A stretch of 64,000 nt of DNA from Robinsoniella peoriensis (GTDB lineage: Bacteria > Bacillota > Clostridia > Lachnospirales > Lachnospiraceae): NCBI RefSeq assembly GCF_042680125.1, contig NZ_JBHTNY010000013.1; one strand, 5' to 3'. Positions 36,787-45,174 of this stretch are shown here, piece after piece; the first letter of the stretch is position 1; the number at the start of each line of letters is the position of its first letter. The translations under genes were made by a program, and so were the position numbers. Below the pieces are notes generated by a model. It worked only from the letters and a program-made list of their open reading frames with translations. It was not told the DNA's origin and searched no databases.

Positions 36787-37250
36787 TTACTTGTATTTCT
36801 CGTAGTATTTTTCAGCGATATCATAATTCAAGTTAAAACGTTTCTGTAGATTTTCAACAATTCGATCATGAAAGATACCCTCTTCCAGATTATATTGTAT
36901 AAATACTTCGATGCCTGCTTCCCGGCCGGATTCCCATCCTTCCTTCTTCGCCATATAAATCATATGGTTATGATCCCGGATCGCTTTTTCCCTTGATTCG
37001 TATTCGTATCTTTTCTGATCGTCGGCGCTTATGTTTTTTAAGATCTGGTACGCTTCGTTTATGTACTCTTTTTTCTCTGCCATCTCTTTGAAATCCTCCT
37101 CCCGTTTTCCGTTTAGAAATTTCGCCCATTGCAATAGATCATTTTCCGCTTCTTCCCCATTCCCCAGCTTTGGGTATTGTCATGCATTCTTACCCTTACA
37201 TCAAGAATTCCTAGCTTTTCATTTTCGTTTTCCTTTCGCAGGCTTGTTAA
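36787..37250 (-). pseudogene. Rpn-family recombination-promoting nuclease/transposase remnant
   Basis: The C-terminal 115 codons are open (QWAKFLNGKREEDFKEMAEK, EAYQILKNISADDQKRYEYE, SREKAIRDHNHMIYMAKKEG) and end in the Gly/Glu-rich tail of Rpn (YhgA-like PD-(D/E)XK) proteins. Upstream, in another frame, are NEKLGILDVRVRMHDNTQ and then SWG, which is the family's N-terminal motif cut short where IDIEIQV is expected. A deletion and frameshift therefore removed the nuclease core. Rpn genes are mobile-element-like and commonly decay. The terminator at 36729 still follows. Confidence 0.75.
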
Positions 37251-37394
37251 CAGTTTCAACCAGAGCGCACCGTTTATAAGCAGAATCATGATACCCTTAA
37301 GTTAGAGTTTGTTCAGTTAGCGTTCGACAATTCTGACTAATACAAAACTGCAGCACAGATGCTTTCCCATCCATACTGCAGTACCTTCACATAT

Positions 37395-39995
37395 TTATTC
37401 TGTTTCTCTCAGTTGCTCAACAATACTTCCTTTATGAAATATTTTCAGCGATATTGTTGGCACAATAATGGCTATCAGCAGAAAGACAACACAGATAATC
37501 ACTGCCGGAATGATATTCAGATGGAAGGTCATAAACCAAATATTCGAACTGATCATCCGCACAAGCGTCACTCCTAAAATTCCTGAACTGATGATTCCAA
37601 GGATACCTGCACCCAATGCATAGTATATTCCTTCCAGGGTCATCATCCGGTTTAACTGCTTTTTCGTCATACCGATACTCTGCATTGCTGCAAATTCATG
37701 ACGTCTGGTGATAATGCTGGTGATAACCATATTTATAAAGTTTATTATGCCGGCGATTCCCATTACAATTCCTATAATACCACCTATGACGTACACTACC
37801 TGCTGGGTTTTCTTTACATCTGCTTTCAGCAGGCTAACGGAATTATAGCTTCCGTTTGGATTTACATTCTGAATATAATCATCCAGAAATTCCTCCATCT
37901 GCATTTCATATTCCGGATCTATATTAAAGGAATAACTCAAAAGTGTAGGATTTTGATAAATTGTTTCAAAGTCGTTCTGAGACATATAGAAATACGGGCT
38001 GTCATTTCCTACCTGGACTACACCTGTATTAATTGAGGGAACCTCATATTCTACATCGTTCAGAAGCGCCTGAGCCAAAACCGTAAATGTTTTTGCCTTC
38101 TTTCCGTCTACATAAACATCCACCTTCTGGCCAATTTCACAGTTGTATTCTTTGACAGAAACATTGCCACTGCCCCGGACCTCGCTGACTCCTTCAATTA
38201 TATAGTTTCCTTCTGCCAGCTTCTCCCGCAATACGTTCAGGTCTTTTTCGCCGTTTACAATAGTCATTCTGGATAAAACAGCATCTGACATTCCAAATGC
38301 ATTACACATTGGACGTTTATCATCTGCAAGTGTAAAAGACTCACCCTCTGCTGTAATTCCATAACTGTACCCGTCACTCTCTTCTGTATCCACGATCTTG
38401 AAACCATAATCAAAGCTGACACTTTTATCATCCAGTGTATTTTTAAATAGACGTCCGCCATCTATCACGCCAGGTTGTTCTTCCACTGCCTTTACCATAT
38501 TTTCATCCAGCGCATCGTCATGGTGAATAAACCCTTTCATATTATTAAACGTGCTGGAACTGGCAATAATAAAGTCGGTTTTACTCAGGGACTTGATCCA
38601 TTTATCAGTATCAAAGCTTCCGGCTATTACGAACACAGAATTTAATAACACGGTACATAACAGTAAAGAAATCAGGATAAATGCAGTTCTGGTCTTATTC
38701 CGACCCAAATTTGCCCATGCCATATGTGTAATTCTGGAACCATTTTTTCGTTTGCTGGTTTTTTTCTTGCTTACCGCGCTGTCACCCACATATCTGGATG
38801 CTTCCAGGGAAGAGATTCTGGATGCTTTTTTTGCAGGTTTGCGGACACTTAAATAAACTGTTATTACGGCAAAAAGTGCAGCTCCTATAAAAATTATGGG
38901 ATTTGGTGATACTTCCACGGTAATTCCTTTATTTGTATTCGCAAACATATCCATTACAGAAGGCAGTACACTCTTCCCAAGGAAAAATCCTAATATCAAT
39001 CCGATCGGTATTCCGATGCAGGAAAGCCACACTGCCTGCCTGTTTACCATCTGCCTGATCTGTTTTTTTGAGGATCCAACCGTACGCAAAAGTCCGTAGT
39101 GCCTGATATCCTGAGCTACTGAGATATCAAAAATATTGTAAATCAGTAAATAGCCGCATATGATAAAAAGAACTGCAAAACCGGCAATACCAATAACCAG
39201 TTTCATATTTAACGGAGGATTTGTGACTTGATTCACTGCACTTAGAATATAATCAGGATCTTCTCTGTCCTCAGGTTCTCCTCCTACTGAACGGATAAAG
39301 GAAAATAACTGATCCTGAATATTTGCATTACTTTTTAATACAATATCAGAGAAATAAGTGCCTACCATTTCCAGATCCTGGTGGTAAGTGTAAGGAAATA
39401 ATGCGTCATTTTCCGTCATAAACGCTTCCGAAACAATCATCATGCTGACCGGCATGCCGCCAGCTTCCCACCAGCCGGACAATACCATATCAAAATGGTG
39501 TATTTCTCCCCGGAGTTCAAATTCTACCGGGATCTTTGCCCCGACCTCCGGTGTAATTCCAAGATCCTCCAATGCTCTATCAGTAGTTGCAATTTCATTC
39601 GCCGCCCGGGGTGCCTTTCCATGGGTAGGCACACTAAAGGTCAGCTCCTGCTCTACTGCATCCATATAGTCCAGCTCAACATTGTGATGGTTTGTATTTG
39701 ACAGAAAACCGATTGGACGCCTCTCTCCCACCGTTTCCACCATGTCACTTTCTTTCAGCTTCTGAAACTGGTCTGCCGTCATGTAACGCAGGTCTGCATC
39801 TGCCTTACTGCCTTTTTGTTTCTGGCTAGTCAGAGTCATTGACTGGGATGCACCGATTCCAATCGTTATGATGGAGGTAAACAACAGTGCGGTGAGCGCA
39901 ATTGCTGTCACCGCTGCAATATTTCTCATTTTATTTTTGAAAAAACTGCGCTTTGCCAGTTTATCTACGATTTTTTTATTATTATTTTCCAGCAT
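37395..39995 (-). CDS. FtsX/MacB-type ABC transporter permease
   Basis: 866 residues. An N-terminal membrane helix (NIAAVTAIALTALLFTSIIT), a large extracellular domain, then FtsX segments around 270-385 (GIAGFAVLFIICGYLLIYNI, with DIRHYGLLRTVGSSKKQIRQ), a second extracellular domain and a C-terminal FtsX unit (ITRRHEFAAMQSIGMTKKQL). The two FtsX halves around extracellular domains are as in macrolide/peptide export or bacitracin-type permeases. It pairs with the ATPase at 40008 (12-base gap) and, with the two-component system at 40847-42554, suggests a cell-envelope-stress or peptide-resistance module; the substrate is unknown. Confidence 0.9.
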   Translation of the reverse strand: MLENNNKKIVDKLAKRSFFKNKMRNIAAVTAIALTALLFTSIITIGIGASQSMTLTSQKQKGSKADADLRYMTADQFQKLKESDMVETVGERRPIGFLSNTNHHNVELDYMDAVEQELTFSVPTHGKAPRAANEIATTDRALEDLGITPEVGAKIPVEFELRGEIHHFDMVLSGWWEAGGMPVSMMIVSEAFMTENDALFPYTYHQDLEMVGTYFSDIVLKSNANIQDQLFSFIRSVGGEPEDREDPDYILSAVNQVTNPPLNMKLVIGIAGFAVLFIICGYLLIYNIFDISVAQDIRHYGLLRTVGSSKKQIRQMVNRQAVWLSCIGIPIGLILGFFLGKSVLPSVMDMFANTNKGITVEVSPNPIIFIGAALFAVITVYLSVRKPAKKASRISSLEASRYVGDSAVSKKKTSKRKNGSRITHMAWANLGRNKTRTAFILISLLLCTVLLNSVFVIAGSFDTDKWIKSLSKTDFIIASSSTFNNMKGFIHHDDALDENMVKAVEEQPGVIDGGRLFKNTLDDKSVSFDYGFKIVDTEESDGYSYGITAEGESFTLADDKRPMCNAFGMSDAVLSRMTIVNGEKDLNVLREKLAEGNYIIEGVSEVRGSGNVSVKEYNCEIGQKVDVYVDGKKAKTFTVLAQALLNDVEYEVPSINTGVVQVGNDSPYFYMSQNDFETIYQNPTLLSYSFNIDPEYEMQMEEFLDDYIQNVNPNGSYNSVSLLKADVKKTQQVVYVIGGIIGIVMGIAGIINFINMVITSIITRRHEFAAMQSIGMTKKQLNRMMTLEGIYYALGAGILGIISSGILGVTLVRMISSNIWFMTFHLNIIPAVIICVVFLLIAIIVPTISLKIFHKGSIVEQLRETE

Positions 39996-40007
39996 CTGTT
40001 TTCCCCC

Positions 40008-40676
40008 CTAATTGGCAATCCTTCCGTCTTCAATCCTGATAATTCTGTCTGCCAGCTGCGCAATCTCATTATTATGAGTGATCATGACGATTGTCCGATG
40101 AAATCTTTCACTTGTCATCTTCAGCAGTCCCAGTACATCTGCACTGGTTTTACTGTCCAGATTCCCAGTGGGTTCATCAGCAAGAATAATAGCCGGCTTT
40201 GTAATCAATGCCCTTGCAATTGCCACACGCTGCTGCTGTCCTCCGGATAAATTATTGGGCATATTAGTAAGCTTATCCTCCAGGGTAAGCATCCCAGCCA
40301 CGTCCTTCAAAAAATGTTTATCAATCGTACCGCCATCCAGTTCCACCGGGAGAACAATATTTTCATAAGCATTTAAAATAGGAACCAGATTATAATTCTG
40401 GAACACAAATCCAATATTGCGTCGCCGGAAAATAGTCAGCTGTTCGTCATTCATTTTTGCAATTTCCTTATCCCGGATCTGCACACTTCCCGATGTGGGA
40501 ATATCCAGGCCTCCCAGCATATTGAGCAATGTGGATTTACCGCTTCCAGAAGTTCCCACAACTGCCACAAATTCTCCCTGCTCTATTGATATATTTACAC
40601 CATCCAATGCTCTTGTGATATTTGGATCCATCCCATAATATTTTTTCAATTCCCTGGTTTCTAATATAATACTCAT
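40008..40676 (-). CDS. ABC transporter ATP-binding protein, LolD/MacB type
   Basis: 222 residues from the ATG at 40676, chosen because AAAGGGG lies about 10 bases before; the open frame extends 15 residues upstream. It has Walker A VGTSGSGKSTLLNMLGGLD, Q-loop FVFQNYNLVPIL, signature LSGGQQQRVAIARAL and Walker B IILADEPTGNLDSKTS. It is the cytoplasmic motor for the FtsX-type permease downstream. Upstream, three direct repeats at 40722-40758 are likely sites for the adjacent response regulator, so it is probably induced by that two-component system. Confidence 0.95.
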   Translation of the reverse strand: MSIILETRELKKYYGMDPNITRALDGVNISIEQGEFVAVVGTSGSGKSTLLNMLGGLDIPTSGSVQIRDKEIAKMNDEQLTIFRRRNIGFVFQNYNLVPILNAYENIVLPVELDGGTIDKHFLKDVAGMLTLEDKLTNMPNNLSGGQQQRVAIARALITKPAIILADEPTGNLDSKTSADVLGLLKMTSERFHRTIVMITHNNEIAQLADRIIRIEDGRIAN

Positions 40677-40721
40677 ATAAATTGTTCCCCTTTCTTTTGA
40701 TGACTTTATCTTACCATTCAA

Positions 40722-40758
40722 TTATCTCAAACTTATCTCAAAAGCAGATTATCTCGAA
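40722..40758 (-). promoter_or_regulatory. Direct repeats, candidate response-regulator sites
   Basis: TTATCTCAAA occurs at 40722-40731 and 40733-40742, and TTATCTCGAA at 40749-40758 (11- and 16-base spacing). They lie upstream of a TAAGAT -10-like box and the exporter ATPase start. OmpR-family regulators bind direct repeats at about 11-bp spacing, and such a regulator is encoded at 41868. Binding is inferred. Confidence 0.5.
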
Positions 40759-40773
40759 ACTGTGATAATCTGC
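40744..40773. repeat. 10-bp inverted repeat upstream of the exporter genes
   Basis: GCAGATTATC (40744-40753) and GATAATCTGC (40764-40773), perfect, 10-base loop. It overlaps the third TTATCTC repeat, so it may be part of the operator rather than a terminator. Confidence 0.6.
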
Positions 40774-40798
40774 ATATATAAGTGACGCCTGGCGGCAC

Positions 40799-40836
40799 AA
40801 GGAGCATAAGGGCAGACATCTGTCCCTATGCTCCTT
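40799..40836 (-). terminator. Hairpin after the sensor kinase gene
   Basis: AAGGAGCATA (40799-40808) pairs with TATGCTCCTT (40827-40836), with further partial pairing inside. It lies 10 bases beyond the kinase stop and has no T-run, so termination is likely weak or the structure stabilises the transcript end. Confidence 0.5.
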
Positions 40837-40846
40837 GGAAATAATC

Positions 40847-41878
40847 TCAATTAGGAAGGTAAATCATAAATTCTGCCCCTTCCCCGGGCTTGGATCTAAC
40901 TTCCACATACCCCCCCTGTAAAGTTATGATCTCCCTTGTAAGATATAAGCCTATCCCCACTCCTTCCTGTTCATGTACTTCTTTTTCCCGATAAAAACGC
41001 TTAAAAACAGATGCCTGGTTCTTTTCCGGAATCCCTTTGCCGGTATCGCGTATTCTGATTCTGGTATAAAACTCCTGCCGCTCTGCAAAAACAGCAATTT
41101 TCCCGCCGCACGGTGTATATTTCACCCCGTTATCCAGGATATTCGATATCGCCTCCGCCGTCCATTTTACATCATGACACAGGAAAAGATCTTCGGGACA
41201 GTCAACCGATATATCGATCTGCTTCTGTTCTGCTTTTGGAAAAACGCTGTTTAATGACATTCCAAGTGTTTCGTAAACGGAAGCTCTTTTTTTCCGCATC
41301 TCAAATATGCCGGTTTCCAGTCTGGACATTTTAATCATTGCTTGTATAAGAAAATCCAGTTTATTTACCTGAACCGTAATGGAATGCAGGAATTCTTTCT
41401 GTTTCTCACGGTCTACTTCCCGATCCTGCAAAATTCCGGCATACATTTTTATATTTGCAACGGGTGTCTTTGTCTGGTGGGAAATATCCGATACCAGACT
41501 CTGAATTGCCCTCTTTTCTTCCAGACTGTTTTGATTATGCCGCTGTAAAATTTCATATAGCTTCTTCAGTTTAGACTGCAGCTTCGATAAAAGTGTCTCG
41601 CTGATCTCATCAAACACAATATTTTCCTTTTCATCCAGCATCTCATCCAGGCAGGTACTCATTGAATCTGTAAAACCTGTTATCTGTCTGCGCATAACTG
41701 CAATTACCACTGCGCCAATTCCTAAAAATCCGATTCCAAATCCAAGCAAAAGCACTCGCATGAACGGATTATCCGTCACATTCCAAACCAGAATGCCGAA
41801 TATTGCAAGCATTAAAATACCTGCTCCATAAAATATTTTGTAAATCCATACTGTCTGCAGCTTAAACTTAGCACCCAT
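40847..41878 (-). CDS. Sensor histidine kinase of the OmpR/EnvZ class
   Basis: 343 residues from the ATG at 41878, which overlaps the regulator gene by 11 bases and follows GGGTGAG; the frame could extend to 41947 inside the regulator. Membrane segments at about 14-32 and 42-62 with almost no extracellular loop mark an intramembrane-sensing kinase. The dimerisation box SLVSDISHQTKTPVANIKMY carries His134. The ATPase domain has ISNILDNGVKYTPCGG, RDTGKGIP and GVGIGLYLTREI. Kinases with minimal loops beside FtsX-type exporters commonly sense peptide antibiotics via the exporter (family knowledge). Confidence 0.93.
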   Translation of the reverse strand: MGAKFKLQTVWIYKIFYGAGILMLAIFGILVWNVTDNPFMRVLLLGFGIGFLGIGAVVIAVMRRQITGFTDSMSTCLDEMLDEKENIVFDEISETLLSKLQSKLKKLYEILQRHNQNSLEEKRAIQSLVSDISHQTKTPVANIKMYAGILQDREVDREKQKEFLHSITVQVNKLDFLIQAMIKMSRLETGIFEMRKKRASVYETLGMSLNSVFPKAEQKQIDISVDCPEDLFLCHDVKWTAEAISNILDNGVKYTPCGGKIAVFAERQEFYTRIRIRDTGKGIPEKNQASVFKRFYREKEVHEQEGVGIGLYLTREIITLQGGYVEVRSKPGEGAEFMIYLPN

Positions 41879-42554
41879 GATTCTCACCCGCCCATTGATA
41901 CCCCATACCATAAATCGTCTTGATATATTTATGGATATCATCTTCAATCTTGGAACGAAGCCGGTTTACATTTACCGCAAGGGCATGTTTATCTACAAAA
42001 TTGCCTTCACTGTCATACAGATGTTCTAACATTACCTGATGCGTCAGAAGCTGTCCGGGATGTGCCGTTAAAAGTTTCAGCATTTTATATTCCGTTGGCG
42101 TCAGTGTCAGCTCCTGATTCTTGATTCTGGTTTCCGGTTTGTCAAAATCAATCTGTAAATAAGAATCCCTGTACTGATTTTTATTTTCTGTTTTTGAACA
42201 CCGCTTTAAAACCGCCGCAACCCTTCTGCGAAGCAGCTCCATGCTAAACGGCTTTGTAATATAGTCATCTGCTCCAAGGTCAAACCCTCTGACGGCATCA
42301 CTTTCCATATCGCAGGCAGTTAGGAAAATAACAGCAGTATCCTTTGTCATTTTCAACTCCTGTATAAATTGAAATCCATTGCCGTCCGGAAGGTTTACAT
42401 CCAGGAAAATCAAGTCAAATGTCTGTTCTGTCAGAATATTCCGCCCTTCCTCCAGGGAAAAGGCGGATACTATTTCATAATTCTCTGCTTCCAGATCAAA
42501 GCTCAAGCCTGTATTTAATGCTTCATCATCTTCTATAATCAATATCCTGCTCAT
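41868..42554 (-). CDS. OmpR-family response regulator
   Basis: 228 residues. The receiver starts RILIIEDDEALN, with phospho-acceptor Asp52 in LIFLDVNLPDGNG and the conserved Lys in DDYITKPFSMELLRR. A winged-helix effector domain follows (TLTPTEYKMLKLLTAHPGQL, NRLRSKIEDDIHKYIKTIYG, ending GYQWAGENHGC). The ATG is preceded by GGGAGG. It is the partner of the kinase whose start overlaps it and is presumed to activate the exporter genes at 40008 and 37395 through the direct repeats upstream. Confidence 0.95.
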   Translation of the reverse strand: MSRILIIEDDEALNTGLSFDLEAENYEIVSAFSLEEGRNILTEQTFDLIFLDVNLPDGNGFQFIQELKMTKDTAVIFLTACDMESDAVRGFDLGADDYITKPFSMELLRRRVAAVLKRCSKTENKNQYRDSYLQIDFDKPETRIKNQELTLTPTEYKMLKLLTAHPGQLLTHQVMLEHLYDSEGNFVDKHALAVNVNRLRSKIEDDIHKYIKTIYGMGYQWAGENHGC

Positions 42555-42600
42555 ATGCCTCCCTTCGTATTACGTCCTTTCAGATATTTCTCCTGCATCA

Positions 42601-43473
42601 TTATACGTATATTTTCCCATCCTCTTCCTGTATCTTATAAAATACCGGCCGTTCCTTAAGAGTTTCATTCGGGGAATGAAGGGATAACATCAACGCTCCC
42701 TCTTTCGTTTTAAAAAGCATCCCGTGCCCGCCGTCTTTCTTAAACAGCAGTTTCGGTTCCTGCTCCCATTTTCCTGAGATATCTCCATTATCGCTTCTGG
42801 CTATGGCCTCCGTATACCCTTCTTCTCCAAAGCTCGACCAAAGCATTAATAAGGTGCCGTCCTGACAGCGATGCATAAAGGGTCCATCGGTGCAATAACA
42901 TTCCACGTCCTTGCCAAGCCTGTCCGTATCCAGCTTCTTTATCCAGGGAGCCTGCGATGCCCTAAATAATACCTTCGGTTCGCTGACGGGTTTTTTCAAA
43001 TCCTCAGATAATGCAATGGCACACACTTCCCCGTCACCTATTTGTACCCATTCATGGCAGAAAACGATGTAAGGAACCTGGCTGGAATCAATATATAACG
43101 TTCCGTCCAGACATTCCCACTCTTTGGGTGTAACCGGAGATTCGCTGTGCACTTGAAATGGTCCCAGCGGATGAGCAGATCTCAGGATCTGGGTACCCCT
43201 GCAAACCCCATCTGCCTTAAAGGAAGCAAAAATATAGTAATTTCCCCGATATTTATGGCACTCCGGTGCCCAGTAATTCTGATCTGCCCAAAAGCCCTCC
43301 GGTTTATGGAAAACTTCAACCGGTCCTGTCCACTCGTTAAGATCCTTGCTGTAATAACAATCCAGTCCGTCATCACTGCCCCAGCATCTGGGGCCTCTGG
43401 TGCCATACATGTAATAGGTATCTCCGTCTAATAAGACAAAAGGATCGCGTATATTAATTTCATTTGTTTTCAT
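42601..43473 (-). CDS. Glycoside hydrolase family 43-like enzyme
   Basis: 290 residues from the ATG at 43473 (GGAGG 8 bases upstream; a longer frame from 43497 has no site). It is a five-bladed propeller type: NIRDPFVLLDGDTYYMYGTR contains the catalytic-base Asp in RDPF, WAPECHKYRGNYYIFAS is blade 2, CTDGPFMHRCQDGTLLMLWS blade 4 and GGHGMLFKTKEG blade 5. GH43 enzymes are arabinofuranosidases or xylosidases; the subfamily is not resolved. There is no signal peptide, so it works inside the cell. It is divergent from the AraC regulator at 43649, which may control it. Confidence 0.88.
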   Translation of the reverse strand: MKTNEINIRDPFVLLDGDTYYMYGTRGPRCWGSDDGLDCYYSKDLNEWTGPVEVFHKPEGFWADQNYWAPECHKYRGNYYIFASFKADGVCRGTQILRSAHPLGPFQVHSESPVTPKEWECLDGTLYIDSSQVPYIVFCHEWVQIGDGEVCAIALSEDLKKPVSEPKVLFRASQAPWIKKLDTDRLGKDVECYCTDGPFMHRCQDGTLLMLWSSFGEEGYTEAIARSDNGDISGKWEQEPKLLFKKDGGHGMLFKTKEGALMLSLHSPNETLKERPVFYKIQEEDGKIYV

Positions 43474-43599
43474 TTCAATTTTCCTCCATATTTTCATTGC
43501 TTTTTATTTTAGCACTTGCAAATACATAATTCCAGAACTTTTTATGCGTAATCTTTAAGTGATCATTCCTGATTGCAGTCCTTCAGACATAAGTGCTAC

Positions 43600-43629
43600 T
43601 TGACATTTTCTGTCTGATTTTCCTATAAT
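43600..43629 (+). promoter_or_regulatory. Sigma-A promoter of the AraC/VOC pair
   Basis: TTGACA (43600-43605), an 18-base spacer and TATAAT (43624-43629), both perfect consensus. It lies just upstream of AGGCGGTG and the ATG at 43649. Confidence 0.8.
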
Positions 43630-43648
43630 AGCTTAGGCGGTGATAAAA

Positions 43649-44509
43649 ATGATAGATAAGACAGCAATCAGCAATTATTATGACAACAGACGCATTTTAC
43701 TAAAAACAGATGATTATTTATATGTGCTCCCAGATACAGCATTGAATCCATACATATCAAATTATACCCTTACTTTTCCCAACGAAAATATAATATCTGA
43801 TCAATATACGGTTATTCCACATGGAAGTTCAACACTTGTCTTTCATTTTGACGGAAATAAGATGGAAGGAGATTTATTTGGTGCTGCAACAATAACTAAT
43901 ACAGTGGGTAAACAGGCAAAAGACGCCATATTGATCCTGATCATTGAATTTCAGCCCTGGGGGCTTTTTCCATTTATAAAAGAAAATCAGGCAGATCTGG
44001 CAGACAAAACATTTTCTCTGGCTTTATTTCAAAAAAGTTTGCAGAATTTTATTTTTGAGATTATTGAAAAGTCAGGGAGTGTTGATTTCCTTTTTTCTGA
44101 ATTAGACAAACTCTTACTGATATATATTGCAAAAAATTATGAAAATGAACAGTATCAAGAAAACCAAGGTTTAAAAATGGCCGCAAATCATATCATTCGG
44201 GCAGGCGGCTCGATATCTTCAAAAGACATTGCTAATTCCGTTCATTATAGTGAACGGCATTTAAACAGGATTTTCAAACAATACATCGGAACCAGTACAA
44301 AATCCTTTGCTCGTTTAGTCCGAGTCAATAAGGCGATTCAGTTACTGCAAAATACAAATGCACCCACAACGATCGCTCATGTGGCAGACCTGATGGAATT
44401 TTATGACCATTCTCACTTTACCCGGGATTTTAAATTGATTTGCGGTGTTACACCAGCTCAGTATTTAGAAAACATGTCCGATTTTTACAACGAAATATCT
44501 AAATTTTAA
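43649..44509 (+). CDS. AraC-family regulator with DUF6597-like N-terminus
   Basis: 286 residues from the ATG at 43649; the GTG at 43640 is within the ribosome site AGGCGGTG. The N-terminal half (VLPDTALNPYISNYTLTFPN, TVIPHGSSTLVFHFD, ILILIIEFQPWGLFPFI) matches the type of sensor found in DUF6597 AraC proteins. The C-terminal AraC domain has ISSKDIANSVHYSERHLNRI and IAHVADLMEFYDHSHFTRDF, ending GVTPAQYLENM. A strong promoter precedes it, and the VOC gene follows after 35 bases, so the regulator and VOC protein are one unit. The ligand is unknown. Confidence 0.9.
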   Translation: MIDKTAISNYYDNRRILLKTDDYLYVLPDTALNPYISNYTLTFPNENIISDQYTVIPHGSSTLVFHFDGNKMEGDLFGAATITNTVGKQAKDAILILIIEFQPWGLFPFIKENQADLADKTFSLALFQKSLQNFIFEIIEKSGSVDFLFSELDKLLLIYIAKNYENEQYQENQGLKMAANHIIRAGGSISSKDIANSVHYSERHLNRIFKQYIGTSTKSFARLVRVNKAIQLLQNTNAPTTIAHVADLMEFYDHSHFTRDFKLICGVTPAQYLENMSDFYNEISKF

Positions 44510-44544
44510 TTATATAATGTAGGCAGCCAAAGGAGGTGAATGAA

Positions 44545-45000
44545 ATGAAATATGGTGGAACGCTGATCGCAGTCCAGAACATGGAAAAATCAAAATATTT
44601 TTATGAAACCGTAATGGAACAAAAGGTAACCATGGATTTAGGTGCCCATGTATCATTTGAAGGTGGATTATCCTTACAAAGCAATTATGCAGAATTAGTG
44701 GATGCAGGTCTGAAGCCCTTAAGTAAAGAAAACAATTTTCAATTGTACTTCGAAACAAATGATCTAGAGAAATGGTACGAAAAAATAAAACTTATTCCGG
44801 AAATTGAATTTTTACATGGCATAAAGGAGTACCCGTGGGGACAGAGAGTCATGCGGTTTTACGATTTTGAACAGCATATCGTTGAAGCGGCGGAAAGTAT
44901 GGAGAGCGCAGCAAAGCGCTGTCTGGCGCAGGGATGGTCTGTTGAACAGACTGCAAAGAAGACTATGCTGCCTGCTGATTATATCAGGCAGTTGTTGTAG
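44545..45000 (+). CDS. VOC (glyoxalase/bleomycin-resistance) superfamily protein
   Basis: 151 residues from the ATG at 44545 with AGGAGG 8 bases before; the GTG at 44536 overlaps that site. The VOC beta-alpha-beta-beta-beta unit is seen in YGGTLIAVQNMEKSKYFYET, NFQLYFETNDLEKWYEKIK and VMRFYDFEQHIVEAAE, where Glu in the last motif is a typical metal ligand. The C-terminal 35 residues (RCLAQGWSVEQTAKKTMLPA) form a helical tail typical of a subgroup of small VOC proteins. Whether it is a metalloenzyme or resistance protein cannot be told. Confidence 0.85.
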   Translation: MKYGGTLIAVQNMEKSKYFYETVMEQKVTMDLGAHVSFEGGLSLQSNYAELVDAGLKPLSKENNFQLYFETNDLEKWYEKIKLIPEIEFLHGIKEYPWGQRVMRFYDFEQHIVEAAESMESAAKRCLAQGWSVEQTAKKTMLPADYIRQLL

Positions 45001-45028
45001 GTGAACATTTTTTTCACGGACTCCGTCA

Positions 45029-45083
45029 GCTGGCCGCTAAAAACACTTTCGGAAGGATAGAAAATGCCAGTTCTGCGGCCAGC
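45029..45083. repeat. Inverted repeat between convergent genes
   Basis: GCTGGCCGC (45029-45037) and GCGGCCAGC (45075-45083) pair perfectly across a 37-base loop in the gap between the VOC gene and the converging LacI-fusion gene. It probably limits read-through; there is no T-run. Confidence 0.45.
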
Positions 45084-45174
45084 CGACAGACCATGTAATT
45101 CCTCCACGCCCCATCTTTTTGTACGCTATCTGCTGAAACAAAGCGTCCCCTTACTCAGCGAAACCCTCTGTAAA

